Shown here: positions 46,981-56,694 of the stretch, piece after piece | How the letters are laid out: every line of letters begins with the position of its first letter | How positions within the stretch are numbered: the first letter of the stretch is position 1 | NCBI GenBank assembly: GCA_041653835.1 | Contig: JBAZEP010000002.1 | Span: 1-64,000, forward strand | Direction of reading: 5' to 3' | DNA from: UBA10183 sp041653835 | GTDB taxonomy: Bacteria; Omnitrophota; Gorgyraeia; Gorgyraeales; Gorgyraeaceae | Length of the DNA stretch: 64,000 nucleotides | Translations under genes and position numbers: made by a program | Notes under the pieces: model-generated | Databases searched by the model: none | The model's input: only the letters and a program-made list of their open reading frames with translations | What the model was told of the DNA's origin: nothing

Positions 46981-49767
46981 TTAAAGATATTCTTTTAGAT
47001 ATTGTCCAGTAGACGATGACGGGATTTTTACTATCTCTTCGGGCGTGCCTGAGGCTGTTATTTTTCCGCCTTCATCTCCGCCTCCCGGCCCCAGGTCTAT
47101 TATATAGTCCGCGGACTTGATAACATCCAGGTTATGCTCTATTATCAAAACGCTGTTTCCCCCCTCCACAAGCGCGTGCAATACTCTGAGGAGTCTGTCT
47201 ATGTCGGCGAAGTGCAGACCTGTGGTAGGCTCATCCAGTATATACAGGGTTTTGCCGGTGCCTATCTTGCTTAGTTCAGAGGCAAGTTTTACCCTTTGCG
47301 CTTCGCCTCCGGAAAGAGTGGTAGCGGATTGCCCGAGCTCCACATACCCGAGGCCTACATCGTAAAGCGTCTTTAATTTCTGATATATCTGCGGGATATT
47401 CTTAAAAAGCTCCATTCCGTCTTCCACGGTCATTTCCAGCACATCCGCTATAGATTTTCCTTTATAGAGGACCTGCAGGGTCTCGTGGTTATACCGTTTC
47501 CCGGCGCATACCTCGCACGCCACAAAGACATCCGGCAGGAAATGCATTTCTATCTGTTTTATCCCGTCTCCCTGGCATGCCTCGCACCTGCCTCCTTTTA
47601 CGTTGAAGCTGAAACGCCCGGGCTTATACCCTCTCATCCTGGACTCGGGGAGCCTCGCGAATATGTCCCTGATAAAAGAAAATACCCCGGTGTACGTAAC
47701 CGGATTTGAACGCGGTGTCCTGCCTATAGGCGATTGGTCAACGACTATAACTTTATCTATCTGCTCCGCGCCTTCAATAGCATCGTGGCTTCCGGGTTTT
47801 TCTTTTGACCCGTAAAGTTTTTTCGCGAGCGCATTGTACAGGATATCATCAACCATCGTGCTTTTGCCGGAACCGGACACCCCTGTAATGCACACAAAAA
47901 GCCCGAGAGGTATCGCGATATCTATATTTTTAAGGTTATGCTCCCTGGCATTTCTTATGACAATAGATCTGCTTTTTACGGCTTTCCGTCTTTTCTTTGG
48001 GATACTTATCTTTAAATCCTTTCTCAGATAACTGCCGGTAAGAGATTCTTTGGAGCCGATAATATCCTCTATCTTTCCTTTGGCGACTATGTACCCGCCG
48101 TGCTTTCCGGCCCCGGGGCCAAGGTCAACTATATAATCCGCGCTCCTTATCGTAGCCTCGTCATGCTCGACAACCACCAGTGTATTGCCGAGATCTCTCA
48201 ATGCCTTAAGGGTATCAAGAAGCTTGGCATTATCTTTCTGGTGAAGCCCTATGCTCGGTTCATCCAGGACATAAAGCACGCCTGTAAGCCCCGCGCCTAT
48301 CTGCGTCGCCAGCCTTATCCTCTGCGCCTCTCCGCCCGACAGGGTCGAACTGACCCTGTCCAGCGTAAGATAATCGAGGCCTACATTAGCCATAAATCCT
48401 AACCGTTCTTTTATTTCTTTCAATATCTGATGCGCTATCTTCTCCTGCGTATCCGTAAGTTTTATGCCGGAAAAAAACCTAGCGGCATCCCTGACCGAAA
48501 AACTTGAAACATCGCTTATAGATATATCGTTTATCTTTATAGAGAGCGCCTCTGGTCTCAGCCTTTTCCCTTTGCACTCAGGGCATACGGAAATAGTCGT
48601 GTATTTATTTATCTCCGCCCTCATGAATTCACTGTCCGTGTCTTTCAGCCTCCTTAATAAATTAGGCACAACACCCTCGAAATGAACCCCTTGCTCTTTT
48701 CTGCTCGAACCAAAAAGTATGACATCCCTTATCTTTTTTGGGATATTATTAAAAGGCGTATCTATATCAAATCCGTATTCCTGGCCCAGTTTTCTCAAAA
48801 GCCTTCTGTAATGAAGTATTATCCTCATGCCTCCGACGCGCCACGGCCTTATGGCTTCCCTTAAAGATTTTGTTTTATCCGGGATGACGGCGTCGGGATC
48901 TATATCCATTATCGTGCCTAATCCCGCACACGCCTGGCACGCCCCGTACGGACTGTTGAAGGAGAACATCCTTGGCTCTATCTCTTCATAACTTACCCCG
49001 CATTCCGGGCAGGAATATAATTCGCTGAAAAGCTCGTCTTCTTTGGTATCGAGCATGGAAGCAAGCATCAGGCCTTTTCCGGCTTTCAGCGCCGTCTCGA
49101 CAGAATCAGCCAGCCTTTCCCTGACGCCTTTCTCGATCACCACCCTGTCCACCACGACCTCTATATTGTGGTTTTTGTATTTATCCAATTTTATCTTCTC
49201 GTCCAATGAGATTATGGCTCCGTCCAGCCTTATCCTCGCGAAACCCTGTTTTTTCAGCTCGCTGAACAGGCTGAGATATTCGCCCTTTCTGCCCCTTACC
49301 ACAGGCGCGAGTATTAATATGGACGAACCCGCGGGATACCTCAAGAGCCTGTCTATTATCTCATCCTGGCTCTGTCGTTTTATTTCCCGTCCGCATTTAT
49401 AACAATAAGGTTTTCCGGCGCGGGCAAAAAGGAGCCTCAGGTAATCATATATCTCCGTGGTTGTCCCGACCGTGGAACGGGGGTTGCCTCCGGCCTTCCT
49501 CTGCTCAATAGAGATAGCCGGGGATAAACCTTCTATGTGTTCCACGTTGGGCTTTTCGAGCTGTTCCAGGAACTGCCTCGCGTAAGCGGACAAACTCTCG
49601 ACATACCTGCGCTGGCCCTCGGCGTATATCGTATCAAAGGCAAGCGAAGATTTTCCCGATCCGCTCAAGCCGGTAATTACCACCAGCTTATTCCTCGGTA
49701 TCTCAAGATTTATATTCTTGAGATTATGTTCCTTTGCCCCGAATATCTTAATAAACCCTTCTTCCAT
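46981..49767 (-). CDS. uvrA: Excinuclease ABC subunit A
   Basis: 928 residues. DNA damage sensor of nucleotide excision repair. Two ABC ATPase halves: Walker A GLSGSGKSSLAFDT (about 32-45) and GVSGSGKSTMVDD (about 640), signatures TLSGGEAQRIRLATQIG and TLSGGEAQRVKLASELS. Zinc fingers: CYKCGREIK, CPECGVSYEE...CQACAGLG and CEACQGDGIKQ...CEVCAGKRYN. Full length; a single-gene transcript with structured element B just after it. Confidence 0.97.
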   Translation of the reverse strand: MEEGFIKIFGAKEHNLKNINLEIPRNKLVVITGLSGSGKSSLAFDTIYAEGQRRYVESLSAYARQFLEQLEKPNVEHIEGLSPAISIEQRKAGGNPRSTVGTTTEIYDYLRLLFARAGKPYCYKCGREIKRQSQDEIIDRLLRYPAGSSILILAPVVRGRKGEYLSLFSELKKQGFARIRLDGAIISLDEKIKLDKYKNHNIEVVVDRVVIEKGVRERLADSVETALKAGKGLMLASMLDTKEDELFSELYSCPECGVSYEEIEPRMFSFNSPYGACQACAGLGTIMDIDPDAVIPDKTKSLREAIRPWRVGGMRIILHYRRLLRKLGQEYGFDIDTPFNNIPKKIRDVILFGSSRKEQGVHFEGVVPNLLRRLKDTDSEFMRAEINKYTTISVCPECKGKRLRPEALSIKINDISISDVSSFSVRDAARFFSGIKLTDTQEKIAHQILKEIKERLGFMANVGLDYLTLDRVSSTLSGGEAQRIRLATQIGAGLTGVLYVLDEPSIGLHQKDNAKLLDTLKALRDLGNTLVVVEHDEATIRSADYIVDLGPGAGKHGGYIVAKGKIEDIIGSKESLTGSYLRKDLKISIPKKRRKAVKSRSIVIRNAREHNLKNIDIAIPLGLFVCITGVSGSGKSTMVDDILYNALAKKLYGSKEKPGSHDAIEGAEQIDKVIVVDQSPIGRTPRSNPVTYTGVFSFIRDIFARLPESRMRGYKPGRFSFNVKGGRCEACQGDGIKQIEMHFLPDVFVACEVCAGKRYNHETLQVLYKGKSIADVLEMTVEDGMELFKNIPQIYQKLKTLYDVGLGYVELGQSATTLSGGEAQRVKLASELSKIGTGKTLYILDEPTTGLHFADIDRLLRVLHALVEGGNSVLIIEHNLDVIKSADYIIDLGPGGGDEGGKITASGTPEEIVKIPSSSTGQYLKEYL

Positions 49768-49794
49768 TACCTTCTCCTCTAATGTTACATTTCA

Positions 49795-49822
49795 GTAGGG
49801 GCACGGCATGCCGTGCCCCTAC
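49795..49822. repeat. 28-bp perfect palindrome (GTAGGGG family)
   Basis: Fully self-complementary: half gtaggggcacggca followed by its reverse complement. It lies between uvrA and the M20 peptidase gene, overlapping the last codons of the latter by 4 bp. Related to 1787-1810 by its ends and GCATGC centre. Confidence 0.75.
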
Positions 49823-51048
49823 GATAAGCGGCTTATGATTGATGCAAAGACCGTAGCGGTATCCACGAGACTGCTGATATATACAAACTCATCATCGCTG
49901 TGCCATTTTTCCCCGCCTGACGCGCTGTAACCCAGGGCAGGCACGCCTTTCCACATGAAGTACCGCATGTCAGTAGCGCCTGGCATTACGCTGAACTCTG
50001 TTTTTTTGCCTGTCACAGATTCCACGGCATCCGCCGCTATTTTGAAAAACGCGCTATCCTTCCCTGACACAACAGGCCCTTCCTGCGAAACAAATTTTAT
50101 TCCGGCTTTCGAATCCCTGTATTTCGCGTTGAATTTTTTTATCACACCTTCTATTTCCCTTCTCGCTGTTTTTATATCTTCCTCGGGTATCAGGCGCCGG
50201 TCTATGCTGAATTTTACAACGCCCGGAACCACGTTTACCTTTACGCCCCCTTCCATGAGCCCACCCATGACAAAAGTCGGGCTTTTTGAAACAACGTCCC
50301 GCATATTATACCGCGTCCTCCTTCTTACTATCTTGCTTTTCAATTTTTCCAGTTCATTCACCAGCTTGTTCATTCTCTCGAAAGAGTTTACCCCTTTATG
50401 AGGCGTAGAGCCATGTGCTGACTTGCCTTTGATCTCCACCTCCGCCCATAAAACGCCTTTATTCCCTATCGAGATACAATGCCCCGAATAACCTTCGCTC
50501 ATCGCGTAATCCGCTTTTACTAACCCTCTTTCCACCAGGTACCCGAGCCCTGTCCTCCCGCCTATCTCCTCGTCAGGCGTAAAAGAAAGCTGTATGTTTA
50601 CTCTTAGCTTTATGCCGCGCTCTTTCAACGCCCTTAACGCGAACAATACGCTCGCGATGTTCCCCTTCATGTCTTCGGAACCGCGGCCATAGACCCTGTT
50701 GCCTTCCACTGTAGCCTTAAACGGCTCGCGCTTCCATTTATCTGTCGCCGGCACCACGTCATAATGGGAGTTTATATGAAAAATTTTCTTTGCCCCGGCG
50801 TTAAGATCAGCTACCAGGCTTACTCTTTTCGAGCCGCCTTTTACCCCGAATTTTTCGAGCACATATCCGGGCGTGGCATATTTCCTGGTAACGAATCCCA
50901 GCTTTTTACATTCTTTTTCGAGAAGCTCCGCCATCTTTTCGTAATTCTCCCCGGGCGGGTTCACTGTGCGTATCTCGATAAGCCTTGAAAGCAGATTTAC
51001 CGCGTATTTTTTATTCTTATTTAAATAATCCGCTATATCACATACCAT
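49819..51048 (-). CDS. M20-family metallopeptidase (ArgE/DapE/CPG2-like)
   Basis: 409 residues from the ATG at 51048 (MVCDIADYLNKNKKYAVNLL), with AAGGAG 6 bp before it. Di-zinc site residues: HINSHYDVVPATDKW (His, Asp), GRGSEDMKGNIAS (bridging Asp), SFTPDEEIGGRTG (Glu-Glu), and the late WHSDDEFV histidine. The central dimerisation domain is present (KGKSAHGSTPHKGVNSF). It removes acyl or succinyl groups or cuts dipeptides; substrate cannot be deduced. Lysine is made through DapL here, so a DapE role is not needed; ArgE-like or peptidase activity is likelier. Confidence 0.82.
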   Translation of the reverse strand: MVCDIADYLNKNKKYAVNLLSRLIEIRTVNPPGENYEKMAELLEKECKKLGFVTRKYATPGYVLEKFGVKGGSKRVSLVADLNAGAKKIFHINSHYDVVPATDKWKREPFKATVEGNRVYGRGSEDMKGNIASVLFALRALKERGIKLRVNIQLSFTPDEEIGGRTGLGYLVERGLVKADYAMSEGYSGHCISIGNKGVLWAEVEIKGKSAHGSTPHKGVNSFERMNKLVNELEKLKSKIVRRRTRYNMRDVVSKSPTFVMGGLMEGGVKVNVVPGVVKFSIDRRLIPEEDIKTARREIEGVIKKFNAKYRDSKAGIKFVSQEGPVVSGKDSAFFKIAADAVESVTGKKTEFSVMPGATDMRYFMWKGVPALGYSASGGEKWHSDDEFVYISSLVDTATVFASIISRLS

Positions 51049-51061
51049 GCCGCTCTCCTTT

Positions 51062-53032
51062 TCATCTCTCCAGCTCATTTGCCTCATTATATTCCACCCC
51101 GGCTTTTTTTAAAAACCCTTTTTGCTTATAGATATCCCCTAAGAGCCTGTGCGCCGACGCGCTGTAAGGATCCAATGCCAGGTATTTCTCGAACTGCCTC
51201 ATCGCTCTTACGATATCTCCTTTTTCAAGATACACAAGGCCGAGCATATAAGAGGCCCGTCTCAGATACGGGTCCAGCCTGGCTGATTTTTCCAAAAACA
51301 CCAAACCCTCTTCCCTGTTCCCCGAACGCAGATACAGCGCGCCTTTATTGCAGTAAAGCTCGGCTGAGGCGGGATAGCGTTCCAAAAATTTATTTATAAG
51401 GCTGAGCGCCTCGTTAAACCTTCCGGTATTGATATAGATAACCGCGAGATTGTTGCCCGCTTCTAAAAATCCCGGCGTGGATTCCAGGAGCTTTATATAA
51501 ATATCTTCCGCTATTTTTACCTCCCCTATCTTTTCGAAAAAACCCGCTATGCTCAGCGCCTCATCCGGCTTTTCTATTTTTTTTCCGCTGAAATCCAGCC
51601 GGAGGGAAGGATCGCGCAGGAACAGGGCGGAACCCCTGTCATAATATGCCAGCGCCCATTCCTTGCTGTTGTATAAATACCTCAATAACCGCTCTGTGCC
51701 GCTGAATGCATGCCTCACCAGCGCTATATCGAAACCGTATTTCGCCCGGAGCGCTTCCCATTCGGCGGGATAATTATGCGCCCTCCGGTACAGCCTGTAA
51801 AAATCATACTTATACAATTCCGTCCTCGCGTCTATAAAAATTCTTTTTTCCGGATAAAACCTGTAGGCGATATAGTGCCCGAAATCAATACTATTGAACA
51901 TGCGGCCTTTTATATTTTTGGCTTTGAGAAAATCGCATGCCCCGGACGGCGTCAAAATTTCCGTAACCCCGGATCCTGTTTTCCTGAATGATGACTGCTT
52001 TGTAAATACATAATATTTGTCGGAGATGAAGAAATATACAGCTGCCAGGGTAGCCGCGAGGGCAACGGCATAATATTTCCTGTCGGATATGTTTTTAGTG
52101 ATGCCGGCCTCGTTCAGGTTAATGGCGGATACGGGCATGGCTATAAATATAAATACAGGCATATTCCTTATCGCCGCGTAAGAAGCTATGAATGCGCCCA
52201 GGAATACAAGGACGTGGCGCATCCTGGCTTTACTAAGATTGATGAGGAATGTAACGCTGGAAAGGGCTGCCAGCGCCCAGAAAAAAACATACCTGCCGAA
52301 ACTTACATTGACAGGCATTATCAATTCATGTATATCCCGGCTCCAGCCTTTCTGTCCGGTAAAAATATCCGTCAGTATTTTTACCGGATAGGACGCGCCT
52401 TTATAAAAATAAGGATTTACAAGGCATGCCAGGCTTACCAGGCATAATATCACGGCTAATTTTTTAACCCTGGCGGTATCTCCCGAGATAAGTTCTCCGG
52501 CTAAATATAAAACCACCAGGATAGGGCCCAATATAAAATACCCGTGCAGATTCACCCATAAAACCTGCAGGAACGGCAGCAGGAACAGTTTCTTTTCGTT
52601 TTCGAGTATACAGAAAAACAGGCATAGCAGGAGATAGGAAAATATTTCGGGCCTCGCGAACGAGCGGTAGCCGAACGCGAGCACGGAAAACAATATCAGA
52701 AATACCGCATAACCGGATTTTTTGTATTTAAAAATTATGAAAAATAAAAGGATGAAAAAGCATAAAGATATGACGCCGGCCTTGAGCAGGTTTATGCCAA
52801 GCCAGCCGGATTTCTCGAAAACAACGTAGAATAAAACCTGCGAGAGCCATTCGTGATCCACCCAGGGCTGGTTTTCCAGCGTATAGGAAAAAATATCCGT
52901 ACGCGGGACATCCAGATTTTTTACGATATATTCGCCGGTCTTGAGATGACACCATATATCTGCGTCAACCACGGTATTTATCTGGGATATGACAATAAGC
53001 GCAAAAAGCAGGATTAAAACCAGGGGTCGCAT
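51062..53032 (-). CDS. Multipass membrane protein with C-terminal TPRs
   Basis: 656 residues. A long hydrophobic region with about 9-10 membrane helices (5-340) starts with the motif DADIWCHLKTGEYIVKNLDV and PWVDHEWLSQVLFYVVFEKS, seen in bacterial proteins related to GT-C/O-antigen ligases. It is followed by a soluble stretch and four or more TPRs (about 500-650). Function unknown; architecture resembles 28364-30277. The M20 gene starts 13 bp after its stop. Confidence 0.65.
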   Translation of the reverse strand: MRPLVLILLFALIVISQINTVVDADIWCHLKTGEYIVKNLDVPRTDIFSYTLENQPWVDHEWLSQVLFYVVFEKSGWLGINLLKAGVISLCFFILLFFIIFKYKKSGYAVFLILFSVLAFGYRSFARPEIFSYLLLCLFFCILENEKKLFLLPFLQVLWVNLHGYFILGPILVVLYLAGELISGDTARVKKLAVILCLVSLACLVNPYFYKGASYPVKILTDIFTGQKGWSRDIHELIMPVNVSFGRYVFFWALAALSSVTFLINLSKARMRHVLVFLGAFIASYAAIRNMPVFIFIAMPVSAINLNEAGITKNISDRKYYAVALAATLAAVYFFISDKYYVFTKQSSFRKTGSGVTEILTPSGACDFLKAKNIKGRMFNSIDFGHYIAYRFYPEKRIFIDARTELYKYDFYRLYRRAHNYPAEWEALRAKYGFDIALVRHAFSGTERLLRYLYNSKEWALAYYDRGSALFLRDPSLRLDFSGKKIEKPDEALSIAGFFEKIGEVKIAEDIYIKLLESTPGFLEAGNNLAVIYINTGRFNEALSLINKFLERYPASAELYCNKGALYLRSGNREEGLVFLEKSARLDPYLRRASYMLGLVYLEKGDIVRAMRQFEKYLALDPYSASAHRLLGDIYKQKGFLKKAGVEYNEANELER

Positions 53033-53063
53033 CGATTGAATTGGGGTTATTGTAGATTTCGGA

Positions 53064-53101
53064 GTCCCGCCCCGCCGACATTCTAGCGGCGGGGACGGGA
53101 C
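53064..53101. terminator. GC-rich hairpin after the nadX/small-peptide unit
   Basis: gtcccgccccgcc (53064-53076) pairs with ggcggggacgggac (53088-53101) with one bulge, 14 bp beyond the small gene's stop codon. On the minus strand the downstream run is not U-rich, so it is probably a repeat-derived or rho-aided terminator. Confidence 0.5.
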
Positions 53102-53115
53102 ACGAATTGGATCTT

Positions 53116-53238
53116 TTATCTTTTTTTCTTTTTCTTTCCGCCGCGAGCCATCTTCGCTCTGGAGATATCTCCGTGCTTATCAATGAAATAAAGATATCCC
53201 TTTACTTTCTTTACTCCGCATTTCATTACTTTTTCCAT
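53116..53238 (-). CDS. 40-residue basic peptide
   Basis: MEKVMKCGVKKVKGYLYFID, KHGDISRAKMARGGKKKKKR. Amphipathic start and a poly-Lys/Arg tail suggest nucleic-acid binding, for example to the ribosome or RNA. A GGAGGGGG ribosome site lies about 10 bp before the ATG and the gene follows nadX by 34 bp as the last gene of the operon. Not recognised; could be a ribosome-associated small protein. Confidence 0.65.
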   Translation of the reverse strand: MEKVMKCGVKKVKGYLYFIDKHGDISRAKMARGGKKKKKR

Positions 53239-53272
53239 TCCTGATCACCCCCTCCCTCTTTAGGATTTTAAC

Positions 53273-54061
53273 TCAAACAATTTCTTTTAACTTCGCGATC
53301 GCGGAAAATATAGCTAATCCGCTTGTCTTCGGATTAGCCCTGGACGGCACATTCTCGGTCTTTGTCCAGAGCCTTCCGAACTCGCCTATAACTTCTACCT
53401 CATGGATATTCTTAGTATATTCAGGGGAAGTAAATATCTTTACATGTGTCAGGTCCGCCCCCAGGCCGTATATGCTCAGCGTAACAGCCACGTTTATATT
53501 CTGCGGAAAGTATTTTATCGCCTCTCGCGCGGTGCCGGAATACAAAAGGGTTTCCCTGTCTATCTTTTCTATATCTATGTTTTTTTCTTTCAGATACGGC
53601 GAGCCCGCCAGGCCTTTTAACGGTTTTCTGGTGATGAGGGTAACGCTGGTTACCGTGCCTGCCATCGCGGACTTTAATCCATCCAGGCCGCATATGGCAC
53701 CGCTGGGGATATGTATGCCTGAACTGCCTGCTTTTATCTTTTCGATAATGCCCTCTTTTTTCAAAAGCCCGCCCGTACTCATGATAAGCGCGTCTTTTTT
53801 CAGGGAATCCGCCTTTTCCGCCACATCCCCGGAAACAGCGGGGGACGCCGCTTCTATTATCAGGTCCGCTTTATTTATCAATTCGTCTATCGTAGTTACG
53901 CGGGGCGCGGGCTTTATTTTCCCAGAAAGCTCTTTTGCCTTCCCGTCGTCTATGTCGGAAAGAAACGCCACTTCCGATATATCCCTGAGATTAGCGGATA
54001 TGTATTCCGCTATCTGCGAGCCCATGGCGCCGCATCCTATAATCCCTATCTTCTTTTTCAT
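53273..54061 (-). CDS. nadX: L-aspartate dehydrogenase
   Basis: 262 residues. NAD(P)-dependent oxidation of aspartate to iminoaspartate, the first step of NAD synthesis where L-aspartate oxidase is absent. Rossmann motif GIIGCGAMGSQIAEYI (5-20), SPAVSGDVAEKA, IPSGAICGLDGLKSAMAGTV with the catalytic region, and C-terminal FTSPEYTKNIHEVEVIGEFG. It lies 1 bp after nadA, which uses its product, so channelling is plausible. The oxygen-independent route fits an anaerobe. Confidence 0.9.
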   Translation of the reverse strand: MKKKIGIIGCGAMGSQIAEYISANLRDISEVAFLSDIDDGKAKELSGKIKPAPRVTTIDELINKADLIIEAASPAVSGDVAEKADSLKKDALIMSTGGLLKKEGIIEKIKAGSSGIHIPSGAICGLDGLKSAMAGTVTSVTLITRKPLKGLAGSPYLKEKNIDIEKIDRETLLYSGTAREAIKYFPQNINVAVTLSIYGLGADLTHVKIFTSPEYTKNIHEVEVIGEFGRLWTKTENVPSRANPKTSGLAIFSAIAKLKEIV

Positions 54062-54062
54062 A

Positions 54063-55046
54063 TCAATAACCTGTCAGAGCGACGCCTGATTTTTCTCCCG
54101 AAACCTTTAACATGCGTTCCAGCGCCTTATGGGCTTTATCCCTTATTCCGCCTTCTATCTTTACCACATGCTCCATTGCCTCGAGCGAATGAGCGACCCA
54201 TCCTAATGTAGTTAACTTCATCGTAGGGCAGATCAACCTGTCTGTAGCCATATAAAATTTTTTGCCTGGATTATCTTTTCTTAGCCTGTAAAGCATACCG
54301 GATTCGGTCGCTATGATAAATTCCTTTGATTTGGATAATTTGACATAACTGAACATGCCGCCCGTCGAGCAGATATGGTCGCTTACGCCCAGTACATCGG
54401 GATTGCACTCGGGATGCGCGACGATCTCGGCATCAGGATGGGCTTTCTTTACTTTCAATACCTCTTCCTTTGAAACCCTTATATGAGTGGGGCAGAACCC
54501 GTCCCACAGGATTATTTTCTTGTCAGGAGTATGCTGCTGGACGTATCTTCCGAGGTTTTTATCCGGGATGAATATGACCTCTTTGTGATCTTTGAGTGAT
54601 TTGACGATCTGTATGGCATTCGAGGATGTGCAGCAGATATCGCTCTCCGCCTTTATCGCCGCGGAAGAATTCACATAACAGACTATGGCCGCGTCCGGGT
54701 GTTTCTTCTTCTTTTCCCTCAACCGCTCGACACTGACCATATCCGCCATGGGGCAGCCCGCCTCTTTGACAGGCAAAAGCACTATCTTGTCCGGGTTGAG
54801 TATGGACGCGCTCTCCGCCATGAAATCCACGCCGCAAAAAACAATGACCTTCGCGTCCGCTTTTACGGCCGCCTGGCTCAATGCCAGGGAATCCCCGCTT
54901 ATGTCGGCTATGTCCTGGACCTCGTCACGCTGGTAATTATGTACTATTATAACGGCGTGTTTTTCCTTTTTAAGCCTGGCTATTTTTTTCTTGAGGTTTT
55001 CTTTATACTTCAGGTCGTCTTCTTTTTTGTATGGATGAGTTGTCAT
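54063..55046 (-). CDS. nadA: Quinolinate synthase
   Basis: 327 residues. Condenses iminoaspartate with dihydroxyacetone phosphate on a [4Fe-4S] cluster. Three cluster cysteines: VIVFCGVDFM, VAHPECNPDV and LICPTMKLTT. Substrate motifs VHNYQRDEVQDIADISGDSL and CSTGGMFSYVK are intact. Adjacent to nadX. The next enzyme NadC is not in this window. Confidence 0.95.
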   Translation of the reverse strand: MTTHPYKKEDDLKYKENLKKKIARLKKEKHAVIIVHNYQRDEVQDIADISGDSLALSQAAVKADAKVIVFCGVDFMAESASILNPDKIVLLPVKEAGCPMADMVSVERLREKKKKHPDAAIVCYVNSSAAIKAESDICCTSSNAIQIVKSLKDHKEVIFIPDKNLGRYVQQHTPDKKIILWDGFCPTHIRVSKEEVLKVKKAHPDAEIVAHPECNPDVLGVSDHICSTGGMFSYVKLSKSKEFIIATESGMLYRLRKDNPGKKFYMATDRLICPTMKLTTLGWVAHSLEAMEHVVKIEGGIRDKAHKALERMLKVSGEKSGVALTGY

Positions 55047-55049
55047 GTG

Positions 55050-55409
55050 TTACTTCTTCCTGACAATTTTATTGCCGGTATTCACAAAAATAACCCTGGG
55101 CTTGAATCCCGCCACGTCTTTTGTTTCCATCATGATATAAGAAATTATAAGCACCCTGTCCCCGGGCAAAGCCCACCGGGCCGCCCCGCCGTTCATGCAG
55201 ATGGTGCCCGACCCTTTCTTGCCCGCTATTACATAAGTCTCTACCCGGCTGCCGTTATTAAGATTCACTATCTGCACGCGTTCGTTGGGCATAATATCCG
55301 CAGCCTTCAGCAGATCCTCATCTATGGTTATACTGCCGACATACTCGAGGTTCGCCTCCGTGACTATGGCGCCCTGTATCTTTGATTTATAAACGGTCCT
55401 GAACATCAT
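55050..55409 (-). CDS. panD: Aspartate 1-decarboxylase proenzyme
   Basis: 119 residues. Makes beta-alanine from aspartate for pantothenate. Self-cleavage at Gly24-Ser25 (NLEYVGSITIDEDLLKAA) creates the pyruvoyl cofactor; NGSRVETYVI and ICMNGGAARWALPGDRVLII are the family motifs. 33 bp after panC, which uses its product. Confidence 0.95.
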   Translation of the reverse strand: MMFRTVYKSKIQGAIVTEANLEYVGSITIDEDLLKAADIMPNERVQIVNLNNGSRVETYVIAGKKGSGTICMNGGAARWALPGDRVLIISYIMMETKDVAGFKPRVIFVNTGNKIVRKK

Positions 55410-55442
55410 ATATCCATGCTCCTCTCATTTCAACAACTGTGC

Positions 55443-56297
55443 TCAAGACCGGGCCTTGAGCACAAGATTATCGATCAACCTTGTTTTTCCTATCCAGACA
55501 GCTATCGCGGCCAGCGCTTCGCTTGTGATATTTTTCATGTCTTTCAATTCTTTCATATCCACTATTTTCACGTAATCTATCTTCGCCTCTTTAGCGCCTC
55601 CTATGGCCCGCCTGATTTCAGCGATTATTTTTCCGGCATTCCTTTCGCCGTTATCGAACAAAGCCTCCGCGAGTTTTAAAGATCTATAGATCGAAAGCGC
55701 CTGGACGCGCTCCTCATGGTTCAAATAGACATTTCTCGAACTCATGGCAAGGCCGTCCTTTTCGCGGACAATAGGCATGACCTTTATTTTCACTGCCATA
55801 TTAAGGTCATGTACCATTCTTTTTATTACAATCGCCTGCTGCGCGTCCTTTTGGCCGAAATAAGCTAAATCGGGCATTGTAATGTTAAAAAGCTTTGCCA
55901 CGACAGTAGCCACGCCCTTGAAGTGGCCCGGCCTGTAAGCGCCGCACAATGTATCCGTGATCTTTTCCACGTTCACATAAGTGACGTAACCCGCAGGATA
56001 CATGTCTTTCGCTTCCGGGGCGAAAATAATATCAGCGCCTTCTTTTTCGCAAAGGGCGATGTCCTTTTTCAAGTCCCTGGGATATCTTTTAAAATCCTCT
56101 TTGGGGCCGAATTGGGCGGGATTCACGAAAATACTGACAATAACGAAATCCGTATCTTTCGCAGCCTGCCGTATAAGGCTCGCGTGCCCCTCATGAAGAG
56201 CTCCCATGGTCGGGACAAGCCCTATTTTTTTACCGCATCCTTTTATCTTTTTGACTTCTCTTGCCAAAGAGCTTATATCTTTATATACCTTCATCAT
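55443..56297 (-). CDS. panC: Pantothenate synthetase
   Basis: 284 residues. ATP-dependent joining of pantoate and beta-alanine. HIGH-like motif VPTMGALHEGHASLI, SIFVNPAQFGP, the FxGQKDAQQ motif (YFGQKDAQQAIVIKRMV) and AMSSRNVYL at the KMSKS position are intact. Its start overlaps folK by 17 bp. Confidence 0.95.
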   Translation of the reverse strand: MMKVYKDISSLAREVKKIKGCGKKIGLVPTMGALHEGHASLIRQAAKDTDFVIVSIFVNPAQFGPKEDFKRYPRDLKKDIALCEKEGADIIFAPEAKDMYPAGYVTYVNVEKITDTLCGAYRPGHFKGVATVVAKLFNITMPDLAYFGQKDAQQAIVIKRMVHDLNMAVKIKVMPIVREKDGLAMSSRNVYLNHEERVQALSIYRSLKLAEALFDNGERNAGKIIAEIRRAIGGAKEAKIDYVKIVDMKELKDMKNITSEALAAIAVWIGKTRLIDNLVLKARS

Positions 56298-56688
56298 ATA
56301 TTTCTTTTAACGGCTTCATGACAAATTCCCGATCCCTCATCCTGGGATGCGGTATCTTCAGGCCTGGCTCGTCTATATTGTCTTCCCCATACAAGAGAAT
56401 ATCCAGATCTATCGTACGCGGAGCGTTCCTGACCGTCCTTATCCTGCCCAACTCTTTTTCTATATCCTGCAGCCTTGTAAGAAGCTCTCTTGGCTTGAGC
56501 CCGGTCTCTATTTCTATTGCCCCGTTCAGGTATCTGCCCTGCTTCGGCCCGCCTATTGGCTCTGTCTCATAGATACCGGAGACTTTTTTCACTTCGATAC
56601 TACTTGTCTCCCTCAACTTATCGATCGCACTATCTATGTATTTCCGCCTATCACCCAGATTTGAACCAATCCCTATATAACAACGCAT
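56281..56688 (-). CDS. folK: HPPK (pterin pyrophosphokinase) of folate synthesis
   Basis: 135 residues. Transfers pyrophosphate from ATP to 6-hydroxymethyl-dihydropterin. Motifs IGIGSNLGDRRKYIDSAI, ETEPIGGPKQGRYLNGAIEI and RTIDLDILLYGEDN. Its ribosome site TTAGGAT lies directly after hairpin H2 in the transcript. It overlaps panC by 17 bp. Confidence 0.95.
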   Translation of the reverse strand: MRCYIGIGSNLGDRRKYIDSAIDKLRETSSIEVKKVSGIYETEPIGGPKQGRYLNGAIEIETGLKPRELLTRLQDIEKELGRIRTVRNAPRTIDLDILLYGEDNIDEPGLKIPHPRMRDREFVMKPLKEIYDEGI

Positions 56689-56694
56689 ATCCTA

